A DNA stretch of 64,000 bases from an uncultured Shewanella sp. (GTDB lineage: Bacteria; Pseudomonadota; Gammaproteobacteria; Enterobacterales; Shewanellaceae). Shown here piece after piece: positions 8,951 to 17,599 of this stretch. The notes under the pieces were generated by a model that had not been told where the DNA came from, made no database searches, and saw only the letters and a program-made list of their open reading frames with translations. The stretch's first letter is position 1, and every line of letters starts with the position of its first letter. Both the position numbers and the translations under genes were made by a program. The stretch spans positions 51,049-115,048 of the forward strand of contig NZ_CANLKR010000014.1 in NCBI RefSeq assembly GCF_947491715.1. The letters run 5' to 3'.

Positions 8951-9376
8951 ATGACATACCAAGAGTGGGACTTTATTGCTGACACGTATATTCCTTTATT
9001 GGGTGTATATTTTGTCATATCCGTGGTAAAAATCTCAAGAAATAGAGGTTGGATTAATGTAAAGCAATCTATTGTCGGTATTATCGTTTCAATCGGCTTT
9101 ATCTATGGGCTCATGTGGCTAGATGACACGATGAATATTTGGCCTCGATTCGGGCTCGATTACAGTACCCATACCGCACTCGCTTTGGTCTTTATGGTTT
9201 ACTTTTCCCGTCAATCAACAACAAAATTCATATTAGCAACATCTTCAATGCTGCTTTATTGTCTGTTAATGGTATATCAGCAATACCATAGCATCATGGA
9301 TATTCTAACCACAAGTATTATGACCTTACCTTTTATTTATTTAGCCCAACTCAAAACGCTCAGAACGAAAATGTGA
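8951..9376 (+). CDS. small membrane protein with PAP2-phosphatase-like motifs
   Basis: A 141-residue protein with about five hydrophobic segments (roughly residues 12-25, 38-56, 72-86, 90-108 and 112-130). Two short stretches resemble the PAP2 lipid-phosphatase active site: DYSTHTALALVF, like the SGHT motif with the catalytic His, and YQQYHSIMDIL, like the third motif with His and Asp. The first PAP2 motif is weak (WPRFGLD), and Gly of SGH is replaced by Thr. It lies 132 bases after the phospholipase-like gene on the same strand, so both could act on lipids. Unknown membrane protein is the safe label; PAP2 relationship is inference. Confidence 0.5.
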   Translation: MTYQEWDFIADTYIPLLGVYFVISVVKISRNRGWINVKQSIVGIIVSIGFIYGLMWLDDTMNIWPRFGLDYSTHTALALVFMVYFSRQSTTKFILATSSMLLYCLLMVYQQYHSIMDILTTSIMTLPFIYLAQLKTLRTKM

Positions 9377-10029
9377 GCGAATAAAATATTAAATAAACCC
9401 AACTAAATTAACGATATCAAACCAAACTAACCAGACTAGACCACACCAGATTATGACTAACTTATAAGACACTGCCATCATCGCCCCCTACTCTACTTTA
9501 TTATTGACTCGCTTATTCTCACACATCGGTATGACTTACATTTCTTATACAAGCCTTAGTGAACCAGACTAAAGCCTAATTGCCATAATGATATTAGCCT
9601 ATTTTGAGTAACATTAAAGCGCCTCTTTTAAAATAAAAACAATAATCACATAAAATGACAACTATCCTGTTGTAGAAATAAAGTTAAAAACAAAATACAA
9701 ACCTTAAAGATCATTTTTTAAACCATTACACAACAAAAAATGTGTATCATCTATTTTTTCCGCACTAAAATAAAAATATTATTTCAAATAAATAACAGTG
9801 AAAAACCCAATTAATTCTTTTAAATTTGAAACTTGAGAACAAAAAAATAAAAAAACACCTACCAATTCAACACTGCTTATCATAAAAGAACACATTAACG
9901 TTAACACATTAAATATAAACATTATTTAATAAATAAAATCTAAAATAACATATTGATATCAAAACATCTTCAGAAGTTTCTGCCCCTTCGTCAGCCGCCC
10001 CCCCTATACAATAGATTCAATCTTTATTG
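9377..10029. other. intergenic stretch, nothing recognised
   Basis: About 650 bases of extremely AT-rich sequence with no reading frame, hairpin with a U-run or repeat that I can support. It separates the PAP2-like gene from the decayed transporter and may contain further unrecognisable remains of that gene's missing 5' half. Confidence 0.5.
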
Positions 10030-10684
10030 AGTCACAGCGGATCCCGACCACATTTTGATAAGATTTTTATGAGCAATGTCTCGGATTATTCGAAAATTCG
10101 CTATTTTGTAGCCTCAGAATTATTCCTTTCAACCACGATTGATTTTATGATTAAGCCAATACCCCAACTTATCTTATCTGTGATAAAGGCTTTTCAAATA
10201 ATAACGCTGCTTGGTCCACTTTTTGGTTTAAATATGCTGGGATCCTAGGCACTATTTTATGTGGTTGGCTTTCAGGTAAATGAGCCAAAGGTAAACGTGT
10301 GTCGCTTATTGCTAAGATCTAGGATTGACTTATTACTCATGCTGGTTGCCATTCCTATTTGTTGGCTTAACCTTATTCATGAAATTTGGATTTATATGGC
10401 CTCACTCACCGCATTAGGCTTTCTTATCTATGGGCCTGTTATGCTCATAAGCTTATATGCTTTAGATTTGGTTCCCAAAAAAGCCGCAGGCATGGCCGCT
10501 GGATTTACTGGTCTTTGGCTATGTTGTCGGAACCGTTCCCGCCAATGCGATTATGAGCACCGTCATTGAATACTCAGGCTGGAACACAAGCTTTTATTTA
10601 CTGATAGCATCGGTATTCTTTGCGTGATTGTTTCTCGCGCTCGCTTGGGATCCCAAACTGCATCATCATAAAGTGGATCAATAA
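10030..10684 (+). pseudogene. decayed glycerol-3-phosphate transporter (GlpT-like) C-terminal half
   Basis: Pieces of a major-facilitator organophosphate antiporter occur in order but in different frames. They are: KIFMSNVSDYSKIRYF (from about 10060), PTYLICDKGFSNNNAAWSTF and WFKYAGILGTILCGWLSGK (about 10166-10285), then ALGFLIYGPVMLISLYALDL and PKKAAGMAAGFTGL (about 10411-10520), then a frameshift to an IEYSGWNTSF-like piece and a tail WDPKLHHHKVDQ with TAA at 10682-10684. Internal stops (after LSGK, after IAKI and near the end) and at least two frameshifts rule out a working protein. The N-terminal half is missing. The match to GlpT/UhpT family text is strong; the exact substrate of the ancestor is unsure. 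Confidence 0.85.
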
Positions 10685-10958
10685 TACTGAAACTGACTCA
10701 CCGTATATGAATTGGCTAATTAATTTAAACTCACTCTTTTCCCGCTTTTAGTTGCTTTGAATTCACACAAAGATTTACATTCAGACATAACCTGACATAA
10801 CTGAATGTAAATCTCAAAATTAAAAAACCTAACGACTTGAATAAAAAAATATAAATTAAAAATATCACCTAACAATTACAAGATTAAAATAAATTAACTA
10901 TTCAAGTAAAATAAACTTTAGTTAATCACTTAAAATTTATTAAATCGACAGGTGTACC

Positions 10959-11507
10959 ATGAAAAAATTAACATTCTCTTTAATTGCCCCTATTTTTGTT
11001 TTCAGCTCTTATTGCTTTGCTTATGACTCAACAGCAACGATCACAATAACAAATAATAGTGATAGTACTATTACGTTTAATGAAGAGTCATCTGTGGATT
11101 CCATTGGCACTTTTAAAAACTCTGATGATCAACAAGAGGACTACGTGGCCTATGAGTTTTCAAAGTCTATATTTGATCAAACTACTGGTGCTGAAACTGT
11201 TGGTTGCAATACAAGCGAAATTGCTCCTAATTCATCATGTTATATGGAAATATACACAAATAAAGATAAAAATCAGAAAAAGACACAAATTGATTTGGTC
11301 TTTGGCGATGATGATGAAAATTCATGGGAATTTCAATTAGACATTAATTCTAAACACTGTGGTAGAGATGCTAATACAACTAAAAGATATCGCTGGAGGC
11401 TTCATAATGAAACAGACAATGTAAATATTCCAGATCACCACGGAGACTGGGCTGATAAATGTCAAGGCGGAGCCCCAAATGCTGATTTTACAGTCACTTT
11501 GAATTAA
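10959..11507 (+). CDS. unknown secreted protein
   Basis: A 182-residue protein with a clear Sec signal peptide (MKKLTFSLIAPIFVFSSYCFA, cleavage before YDSTA). AGGTG lies just upstream of the ATG. The mature part starts with a beta-rich Thr/Asn segment (ATITITNNSDSTITFNEES), is acidic, and has four Cys that could form two disulfides (VGCNTSEIAPNSSCYME; KHCGRDAN; DKCQGG). The C-terminal third contains RYRWRLHNETDNV and HHGDWADK. The opening resembles beta-sandwich proteins of the aegerolysin or pilin-chaperone type only in general character, and I do not assign a family. It is probably periplasmic or released. Confidence 0.65.
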   Translation: MKKLTFSLIAPIFVFSSYCFAYDSTATITITNNSDSTITFNEESSVDSIGTFKNSDDQQEDYVAYEFSKSIFDQTTGAETVGCNTSEIAPNSSCYMEIYTNKDKNQKKTQIDLVFGDDDENSWEFQLDINSKHCGRDANTTKRYRWRLHNETDNVNIPDHHGDWADKCQGGAPNADFTVTLN

Positions 11508-11531
11508 GCCGTTAAAATAATACTTCAAAAC

Positions 11532-11566
11532 AGCCACCATTCTTTAAATAATCGATGGTGGCTTTA
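11532..11566 (+). terminator. hairpin after the secreted protein gene
   Basis: A perfect 9-bp stem (AGCCACCAT, 11532-11540, with ATGGTGGCT, 11555-11563), a 14-base loop, then TTA. It is 25 bases after the stop and is probably the terminator, although the U-run is short. Confidence 0.6.
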
Positions 11567-11651
11567 CTGTATTCCTTATTCAAATCCGTGCATAAACCGT
11601 CCGATTGTTTTTCTAAATATTACGCCGAAAAAGCTCCGAACTGACTTCATC

Positions 11652-12182
11652 TTAGTCCTCTAAGTTCATGGGTTCAACATTAACATCTTCAAGTGTCAGT
11701 TCACGTGTCCATGATGCTAATTCAAGTAATATTCCATCTGGATCTTTAAAATATATCGATCGGATAAAAGTCGATTTATTTAATTCCTGACCGATCCCTT
11801 GTTCAGAATCATCATGATAAACATCCGTACACTCCAATCCTGCTTGCTTCAACCGCTGCTTATAATCATCCATTCTCTCCAATGGCACATCAAAAGCAAC
11901 ATGATTCATCGAGCCATGTGCTGTCGTTATGTCCCCTTTAGTGACTAAATTTTTGGCCGTTGTCACCCCAGGCTGCGACTCAGGGGCATCGGAAAACCAA
12001 AAAAAGGCTAATTGATCACCTCCACCACAATCAAAAAAGAAATGCTGACCATGTCCACTTGGTAAAGTCACTGTCTTAGTTAACGGCATTCCCAAAATAT
12101 CACGATAAAACGTAATCGTTTTTTTCATATCTCGGCAAACCAACGCAAGATGATTGATCCCTCGAAATTCAAAATTACCCAT
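11652..12182 (-). CDS. VOC-superfamily (glyoxalase/dioxygenase fold) protein
   Basis: A 176-residue protein with two beta-alpha-beta-beta-beta modules. The first starts GINHLALVCRDMKKTITFYRDILGM and the second contains MNHVAFDVP and ends YFKDPDGILLELASW. His11, His94 and Glu154 sit where the metal ligands of extradiol-dioxygenase-type VOC enzymes lie. This suggests a metal-dependent ring-cleavage, lyase or resistance activity on an unknown small molecule. Length and the single-chain two-module layout fit. The gene is alone, leftward, with no pathway neighbours to suggest a substrate. Confidence 0.8.
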   Translation of the reverse strand: MGNFEFRGINHLALVCRDMKKTITFYRDILGMPLTKTVTLPSGHGQHFFFDCGGGDQLAFFWFSDAPESQPGVTTAKNLVTKGDITTAHGSMNHVAFDVPLERMDDYKQRLKQAGLECTDVYHDDSEQGIGQELNKSTFIRSIYFKDPDGILLELASWTRELTLEDVNVEPMNLED

Positions 12183-12392
12183 AAAAATATCCTTACACTA
12201 AGGCTGAATATTAAATTTTTAAAACAATCACTTCTATTCTATTGTTTCTTTGGTTAGCCATTTAAACGGTAGGCGAAAAGACATCTAACCAATAAAAACC
12301 GTTTCCATACTTCAAATACCAAATAGTCTCAGCCTAAATCCAAATAATGCTCATTGTCCTGATGTTTCTTTAATAAGCCAATTTTCTTAATA

Positions 12393-12833
12393 CTACTCTT
12401 CAAATAAAAGATAGTGGCTTTGCTGCATGCCCAATGCAGAGTACGTATTCTGGGCCACTTGATTGTGTTGCTCAACATAAAGCCGAAAACTTACCGCACC
12501 GCCCTGTGCTTCAGCTCTGTCTTTCACGGCTTGATATAGCTTCTTATAAATCCCTTGGCGTCGATATTGTGGCGAAATGTATACACTTTGGATCCAATAA
12601 TAATCTTTTGCTTGCCAATCACTCCATTCAAAGGTGACCATCAAAGAGCCCGCAATCTCGCCTTCAATATCCGCGACTAAATAAAAGCCTTTTTCAGGCG
12701 ATTCAATCAACCGGCTCACACCTTGATTGAGAAGCGTAACATCCAGATCGCGTCCTTCTGTCTCTTTTGCCATTGCCAGATTAAACGCCACTAGCGCCGC
12801 TTTATCATTTTGTTGAGCTTGACGGATCTGCAT
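12393..12833 (-). CDS. GNAT-family N-acetyltransferase
   Basis: A 146-residue single-domain acetyltransferase. The acetyl-CoA loop is YISPQYRRQGIYKKLYQAV (about residue 85), with the preceding beta-strand GSLMVTFEWSDW. The C-terminal LYVEQHNQVAQNTYSALGM is the usual GNAT tail that places Asn and Tyr near the thiol leaving group. Substrate is unknown. It starts 12 bases after the META-domain lipoprotein gene ends, on the same strand, so the two are probably co-transcribed. Confidence 0.85.
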   Translation of the reverse strand: MQIRQAQQNDKAALVAFNLAMAKETEGRDLDVTLLNQGVSRLIESPEKGFYLVADIEGEIAGSLMVTFEWSDWQAKDYYWIQSVYISPQYRRQGIYKKLYQAVKDRAEAQGGAVSFRLYVEQHNQVAQNTYSALGMQQSHYLLFEE

Positions 12834-12845
12834 CTACATCATTCC

Positions 12846-13301
12846 TTATTTTTCTAATATCACCGAAACATTATCATCTTGAAAATTAGAAGTTTTATTT
12901 AGGATAAACAATGTCTTATCATCTTCATCTTGTAATAATAATTGCGTTTTAACCAACCGCGCTTGAGTCACTTTTGGCATTAACGTCATCACTTGTTTTT
13001 CTTGTGACTCTAATGCATCAACACAAGCTTTCATTGTTCCTGCTTCAGGGGCTAAAGTTAATGCATCACCGATAAAGGTATAATTCCCCGAAAAGGTATT
13101 ACAACTATTATTGCCACTCAATACACCGTTTTGACTAAAATTTAATTTAGCTGGGCTGTAATTGACAACTGATTGGCCATTGATTTTCTCAATATGCCAT
13201 GCCCCTTCCAGTTTAAGTTGATTATCAACTGTCACTCCTGTCGATTGGCAGCCAGTAAGCAGTAATACAACACTGACTTGGATCAATCTTAACGTCACCA
13301 T
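12846..13301 (-). CDS. META-domain (HslJ-like) lipoprotein
   Basis: A lipoprotein of 151 residues from ATG 13299-13301, preferred over the ATG six codons earlier because GAGAG lies about 6 bases upstream and the signal becomes a compact lipoprotein leader ending LLLTGC (Cys18). The mature part is a META domain: LEGAWHIEKINGQSV, LNFSQNGVLSGNNSCNTFSG, and an MKACVDALESQEKQV segment. The family includes HslJ, linked to novobiocin and heat tolerance; its molecular role is unclear. The two conserved Cys (NSCN; KACV) probably form a disulfide. Envelope location; likely operon with the GNAT gene downstream. Confidence 0.82.
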   Translation of the reverse strand: MVTLRLIQVSVVLLLTGCQSTGVTVDNQLKLEGAWHIEKINGQSVVNYSPAKLNFSQNGVLSGNNSCNTFSGNYTFIGDALTLAPEAGTMKACVDALESQEKQVMTLMPKVTQARLVKTQLLLQDEDDKTLFILNKTSNFQDDNVSVILEK

Positions 13302-13446
13302 ATTTGCTCTCAAAGCCATTAATTTAATTACATTTTAATAATTATAACGTAAAAATCAGTAAGATAAAGTTAATTTGAGAAAAGAAACCCCCACCAATGT
13401 AGGCCTAAATACGGTATTATCCCTAAAAAGCACTATTGAGAACACT

Positions 13447-13998
13447 ATGAAGATCAGAGCCGCGCATGCAACAGACATTAGCGCATTAGCGCAATTGGAG
13501 CAAACCTACCAACAAGATGAGTTATCTCAGAATCAAGCAACTAAACTGCAAGGCCAAAGCTTTAATCACAATGATCTGGCACGACTCATTGAAAAAGAGT
13601 ACTTATGGGTAGCTGAAGTCGAAAGCCATATCGTCGCTTATGTTATTGCTGGCAGTTGGGCTTTCTTTGAACACGGGCCAATTTACCAAATGCTGCTACG
13701 AAGAATTCAGCATATGGAGCTCGAGTCTATCACCCTAACAAAAGACAATACTTGCCAATATGGCCCAATTTGGATCCATCCTAGCTATAGAGGAAAAGGG
13801 TTATTTAATAATTTAGTCAATCAGATAAAACAACAAGTCGTCAAAAAGTACCCTTATATGATCACTTTTATTTCTGATGAAAATGAGCGATCTTTTGCCG
13901 CCCATACCCAAAAAGCAGCCATGCAAGTCATCGACTTCTTTACCTTTGAAGACCGTGACTACTATTTGTTATTGAGTCACACAAGAGATGAAGCGTGA
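13447..13998 (+). CDS. GNAT-family N-acetyltransferase
   Basis: 183 residues from ATG 13447. A TTG 24 codons upstream keeps the frame open, but family start and lack of a ribosome site favour the ATG (MKIRAAHATDISALAQLE). The acetyl-CoA motif is YGPIWIHPSYRGKGLFNNLV (about residues 102-121) and the C-terminus has FISDENERSFAAHTQKAAM. Substrate is unknown. It converges on another GNAT gene with only 4 bases between the stops, and a third GNAT gene lies 0.6 kb upstream. Confidence 0.82.
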   Translation: MKIRAAHATDISALAQLEQTYQQDELSQNQATKLQGQSFNHNDLARLIEKEYLWVAEVESHIVAYVIAGSWAFFEHGPIYQMLLRRIQHMELESITLTKDNTCQYGPIWIHPSYRGKGLFNNLVNQIKQQVVKKYPYMITFISDENERSFAAHTQKAAMQVIDFFTFEDRDYYLLLSHTRDEA

Positions 13999-14002
13999 CA
14001 TT

Positions 14003-14437
14003 TCAATTATTGTTCCCAACATATTGCATCAAAAGCAAGGGTTTTCCTTGCTTTTGATATTTCAATAAAAGCTGCATGATATCATTTGGACCTTGCTGAA
14101 TTGACATAAAGCCACTGCACTGATAAAAGTCAGTTAAAGATGCTTCAGTGAATAAATAAATCGGCTTTTCGTCCAAATGAACGCATGTTTTGAGTATTAA
14201 TTTCTTCGCCAATCCCATACCTTGAAAAGTGGGATCGACGAGTAATCCCGTCATTAACAGTAATTTCCCTATTGGTCTAAAGCGGACGCTTGCGACAATT
14301 TGCGTAGAATTTAATTGGAATACTGCCATCGCTTCTTTACGATTCAGCCTAGCATAAGGCATATATTGACGATAGAAAGCTTTAACTTCTCGCCTATTCT
14401 CAGACAGCCAATTAAACTTCAATTGCTTAATATTCAT
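14003..14437 (-). CDS. GNAT-family N-acetyltransferase
   Basis: A 144-residue acetyltransferase. The acetyl-CoA loop is LLVDPTFQGMGLAKKLIL (about residues 66-83), preceded by the strand IVASVRFRPIGKLLLMTG and followed by LFTEASLTDFYQCSGF. It starts just downstream of the metK terminator in the same direction, so it has its own transcript or depends on read-through. Substrate unknown. Confidence 0.82.
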   Translation of the reverse strand: MNIKQLKFNWLSENRREVKAFYRQYMPYARLNRKEAMAVFQLNSTQIVASVRFRPIGKLLLMTGLLVDPTFQGMGLAKKLILKTCVHLDEKPIYLFTEASLTDFYQCSGFMSIQQGPNDIMQLLLKYQKQGKPLLLMQYVGNNN

Positions 14438-14460
14438 AGTATTCCTAAATTATAAGTACA

Positions 14461-14482
14461 AAAAAACCGCCCAAAGGCGGTT
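14461..14482 (-). terminator. rho-independent terminator of metK
   Basis: Read on the minus strand: AACCGCC, loop TTTG, GGCGGTT, then a run of U. The 7-bp stem occupies 14465-14482 and the T tract continues to 14460. It is 38 bases after the metK stop. Confidence 0.88.
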
Positions 14483-14519
14483 CTTATACACATACATATG
14501 TTATCCAATGCAACGAATA

Positions 14520-15674
14520 TTAAAGACCGGCATCGCTACGTAACACTTCAGCTTTATCCGTTTGCTCCCAAGGGAACTCACTACGGCCAAAATGCCCATA
14601 AGCCGCTGTAGCTTGGTAAATTGGGCGGGCTAAATTTAACATTTCTGTTAATCCATAAGGGCGTAAATCAAAATGTTGACGCACTAAGTCAATCAAGATG
14701 TCGTGAGACACTTTTTCTGTGCCAAAGGTCTCAATACTGATGGAAGTCGGCTCTGCCACACCAATAGCATAAGACACTTGTAATTCACAACGTTCAGCGA
14801 GGCCAGCTGCAACAATGTTTTTCGCGACATAGCGAGCAGCGTAAGCTGCACTGCGATCCACTTTAGAAGGATCTTTCCCCGAAAATGCGCCACCACCATG
14901 ACGTGCCATACCGCCATAAGTATCTACGATGATTTTACGACCCGTTAAACCACAATCGCCGACAGGACCACCAATCACAAAACGGCCTGTTGGGTTAATA
15001 AAATATTTCGTATCACGATTGAGCCATTGCGCGGGTAACACAGGCTTAATAATGGTTTCCATTACCCCTTCAATCAAATCAGCTTGGCTAACCGTGTCAC
15101 AGTGTTGAGTGGATAACACAATCGCATCAATACCTTGAATCTTACCGGCATTATCATAGGCAAATGTCACTTGGCTCTTCGCATCTGGGCGTAACCAAGG
15201 TAAAGTGCGGTCTTTACGAACTTCAGACTGACGCTTAACCAATTTGTGGGCATAAGTCACAGGGGCAGGCATCAAAACATCCGTTTCGTTACTGGCATAG
15301 CCGAACATAAGACCTTGATCACCAGCACCTTGCGCTTTGGGATCGGCCCGATCAACCCCTTGATTGATATCAGGGGACTGCTTACCAATCGCATTTAACA
15401 CTGCACATGAATCAGCATCAAATCCCATATCAGAGTGAACATAACCAATATCGCGAACAGTTTTACGCGTAATTTCTTCAATATCAACCCATGCCGAAGT
15501 CGTCACCTCACCGCCAACCATCACCATGCCAGTTTTGACATAAGTTTCACAAGCGACGCGCGCTTTTGGATCTTGCTCTAAAATAGCGTCTAGAACCGCA
15601 TCAGAGATCTGATCGGCGATTTTATCAGGATGACCTTCTGAGACCGACTCAGAGGTGAACAAGTGCTTTGCCAT
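14520..15674 (-). CDS. metK: S-adenosylmethionine synthase
   Basis: A 384-residue enzyme that makes S-adenosylmethionine from methionine and ATP, the methyl donor used by CobA in this window among others. Signatures: [19 protein letters not shown] (residues 10-28), the ATP-site hexapeptide region [12 protein letters not shown] (about residue 116), and [19 protein letters not shown] in the C-terminal third. Full length, no anomalies. It is divergent from tkt with about 1.9 kb between, unlike the tighter arrangement I remember in related genomes; the gap holds a lipoprotein gene and a transporter relic. The upstream region carries a MetJ-type operator, so methionine/SAM repression is likely. 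Confidence 0.98.
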   Translation of the reverse strand: MAKHLFTSESVSEGHPDKIADQISDAVLDAILEQDPKARVACETYVKTGMVMVGGEVTTSAWVDIEEITRKTVRDIGYVHSDMGFDADSCAVLNAIGKQSPDINQGVDRADPKAQGAGDQGLMFGYASNETDVLMPAPVTYAHKLVKRQSEVRKDRTLPWLRPDAKSQVTFAYDNAGKIQGIDAIVLSTQHCDTVSQADLIEGVMETIIKPVLPAQWLNRDTKYFINPTGRFVIGGPVGDCGLTGRKIIVDTYGGMARHGGGAFSGKDPSKVDRSAAYAARYVAKNIVAAGLAERCELQVSYAIGVAEPTSISIETFGTEKVSHDILIDLVRQHFDLRPYGLTEMLNLARPIYQATAAYGHFGRSEFPWEQTDKAEVLRSDAGL

Positions 15675-15710
15675 GATGAATAATCCCGTATAATTACAAT
15701 TTGAATGTGT

Positions 15711-15734
15711 AGAAGTATCTACATCTAGACGTCT
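15711..15734 (-). promoter_or_regulatory. MetJ operator (tandem met boxes) before metK
   Basis: Three adjacent 8-mers, AGAAGTAT (15711-15718), CTACATCT (15719-15726) and AGACGTCT (15727-15734), match the met-box consensus AGACGTCT at 6, 5 and 8 of 8 positions. Tandem met boxes bind MetJ dimers with SAM as corepressor. The array begins 37 bases upstream of the metK ATG, where it would block transcription. A MetJ gene is not in the window. Confidence 0.8.
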
Positions 15735-16074
15735 ATCTTAGTGGAAAATCGCATCAGTTAATAGCCTTAAACGTTAAAATTTATCAATTGAACACGCAGA
15801 AATTTTGATACAACACAATAAAATAAAACGATTAAAATAATTAAAATCAATTTATTAAAGTAAACCTACCAGGCTGTAAAGTTATTGCCGAGACGAACTA
15901 ATATCATGAAATATGATGCTTAAGAATAACTATTCCACCTAATCAATTGATGCTTTCACAGCTAAAATCACATGCTTTTAAGAGTTATTGACATCTTTTT
16001 CTATACTGACATTAACCTTTATTTATGCTTTGTAGGTCACAATCAATTTTAGCCAGGGGCAGGATTTTCTTTAA
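15735..16074. other. metK upstream region, nothing further recognised
   Basis: AT-rich, no gene. No SAM-riboswitch-like fold was seen; the met boxes explain regulation of metK. The right end may hold unrecognisable remains of the transporter relic that follows. Confidence 0.4.
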
Positions 16075-16392
16075 CTGGCAATATGTTTATTATACCAATT
16101 CTATTTTGAAATCCATTTATTTTTTAGCATTACTGCGCTGTATATCATCAGTTTTACCATCGGATTTTTAAACCCTATGTCCAGTAGTTTTGCCATGGCC
16201 AATATCAAACAGGGACAAGGAATGGCCTCCGCCCTACTAACCTTTGCTTTTGCCCTAGTATCTAGCTTATACAGTTTGGCTCAGGCGAATCTCATGTTAT
16301 CAAATGAGCAATTTACTTTAGGTTCTATGTTTATTTCTTTTTACTTTTTACTCTTTATAGCTATATCACTGGTTCGATATAAATTTACCTGA
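16075..16392 (+). pseudogene. C-terminal remnant of an MFS drug-efflux-type transporter
   Basis: An open frame without its own start runs from just after TAA (16072-16074) to TGA near 16392. It reads SITALYIISFTIGFLNPMSS, then FAMANIKQGQGMASALLTF and two more hydrophobic segments. This is the look of the last three helices of a Bcr/CflA-like major facilitator, where a Pro-Met/small-residue helix is followed by GxASAL. Nothing upstream supplies the other nine helices, so it is a deletion relic. A 71-codon frame starting at the internal ATG 16177 could be translated but would make only a helix fragment. Confidence 0.55.
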
Positions 16393-16427
16393 GCTTTTTA
16401 TTCTGTCATAAAAACTCAGGTAAATGA

Positions 16428-17201
16428 TTAACGTCGACAACTTTGTACTTTACCTCGTTTATTTTTAACGGGTGGCTCCCATATTTCAAAAAAGCGACAA
16501 GTCGATAATGCTATCGCATTATCATTAATTTGATTATTCGCAAGCAAGTCTTCTTTAGAAACTGGCACAAAATCACGGCTCGACACTCTGCTTAATAACT
16601 GAATCCCACCAAACTCTACAAAAAGTGATTCCCCTTTGACATCTTCAATATTCACAAGAAACGACAAGGCTCCCATTGTCCCAGTCGCCTGCGGACCAAA
16701 AAAATTAGCCCAAAAACCTTCTCGTCCGGTCGTCGATGCTGTCGCGCCATCCCAATGAGCTGTACTTCTATCCCAATTAGCTTTCACTACCATCACCCCG
16801 GAATAAACAAATGCATCGACATGAAATTCTTTTTGGTAAATCGCTAACACCTCTTCCTTTATTGCCTTAAATTTATCTTTATCCGCTTTTCCCGTTTTAG
16901 CATCAAATAAATCACCGCTTTTTGCTTTCACTGTATCGTATATATGACGCCATTCTTCGGCAGGAATAACCTCAAATCCTTTTTGTTCAAATACACCTTG
17001 TAATTGTGCATTAAAATACCCTCGCTTTTCTTCTTCATTAGGGACCTCAACCAATAGATTCGTTGGCATCAAACCAACACGTTTAACATTTGTCAAAATC
17101 ATATTTTTATCCGCTTTATATGGGTTATAAGCAGACGTTGATTGACATCCAGATAGAAAAACCAGCAATAATACAGTGACAAAAATTGTTTTTATTTTCA
17201 T
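16428..17201 (-). CDS. unknown lipoprotein
   Basis: 257 residues from ATG 17199-17201 (a TTG five codons earlier is less likely because it lengthens the leader). The leader MKIKTIFVTVLLLVFLSGC is a clear lipobox signal, giving Cys19 as the lipidated residue. The mature protein has MILTNVKRVGLMPTNLLVEV, then GVFEQKGFEVIPAEEW, then AFVYSGVMVVKANWDRSTAHWDG, and ends in a basic, Cys-containing tail. The alternating strands and a 'KGFEVIP' element resemble envelope lipoproteins that scaffold secretion or polysaccharide machinery, but no family is assigned. It is alone between the transporter relic and tkt. Confidence 0.72.
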   Translation of the reverse strand: MKIKTIFVTVLLLVFLSGCQSTSAYNPYKADKNMILTNVKRVGLMPTNLLVEVPNEEEKRGYFNAQLQGVFEQKGFEVIPAEEWRHIYDTVKAKSGDLFDAKTGKADKDKFKAIKEEVLAIYQKEFHVDAFVYSGVMVVKANWDRSTAHWDGATASTTGREGFWANFFGPQATGTMGALSFLVNIEDVKGESLFVEFGGIQLLSRVSSRDFVPVSKEDLLANNQINDNAIALSTCRFFEIWEPPVKNKRGKVQSCRR

Positions 17202-17599
17202 TATTACAACTCGCAATTATAGGTTACTCACTAAAAACGAGATAATATCTTAAAAAACAACCTTAAGTAACATAATAAAAACATAGGCAACAAACTAATT
17301 TCATTCGTTAGGTGCAACGTGCAATAAATAACCATAAGCGTCATCTTCAAGACATTGGGTTAAGGAGGGGTCACACACAACTTAACCACACCTTAAAAAA
17401 TAATGACCTTATTATATTGAATAAGATATAAGCAACCTACTGTATTCATTATTATTAAAGATCATCAATTGCTTTTTTCATAAGATAGACCCGAATAAAG
17501 CACCATTGTTAACGAATTTTATTTGCTTCAACGCGATTAGTAAGGGAAAATATGCCTCCATAATTGCAGACTACACCTCAATCATAAGCAGGAGAGAGC
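17202..17599. other. tkt upstream region
   Basis: About 400 bases without a gene. A strong ribosome site, AGGAGAGAGC, lies immediately before the tkt ATG. I could not pick a convincing sigma-70 promoter; several AT-rich hexamers would serve. Confidence 0.45.

Noticed and set aside
15675..16074. SAM riboswitch upstream of metK
   Set aside because: No SAM-I, SAM-II or SAM-IV fold could be drawn, and tandem met boxes give a sufficient explanation.
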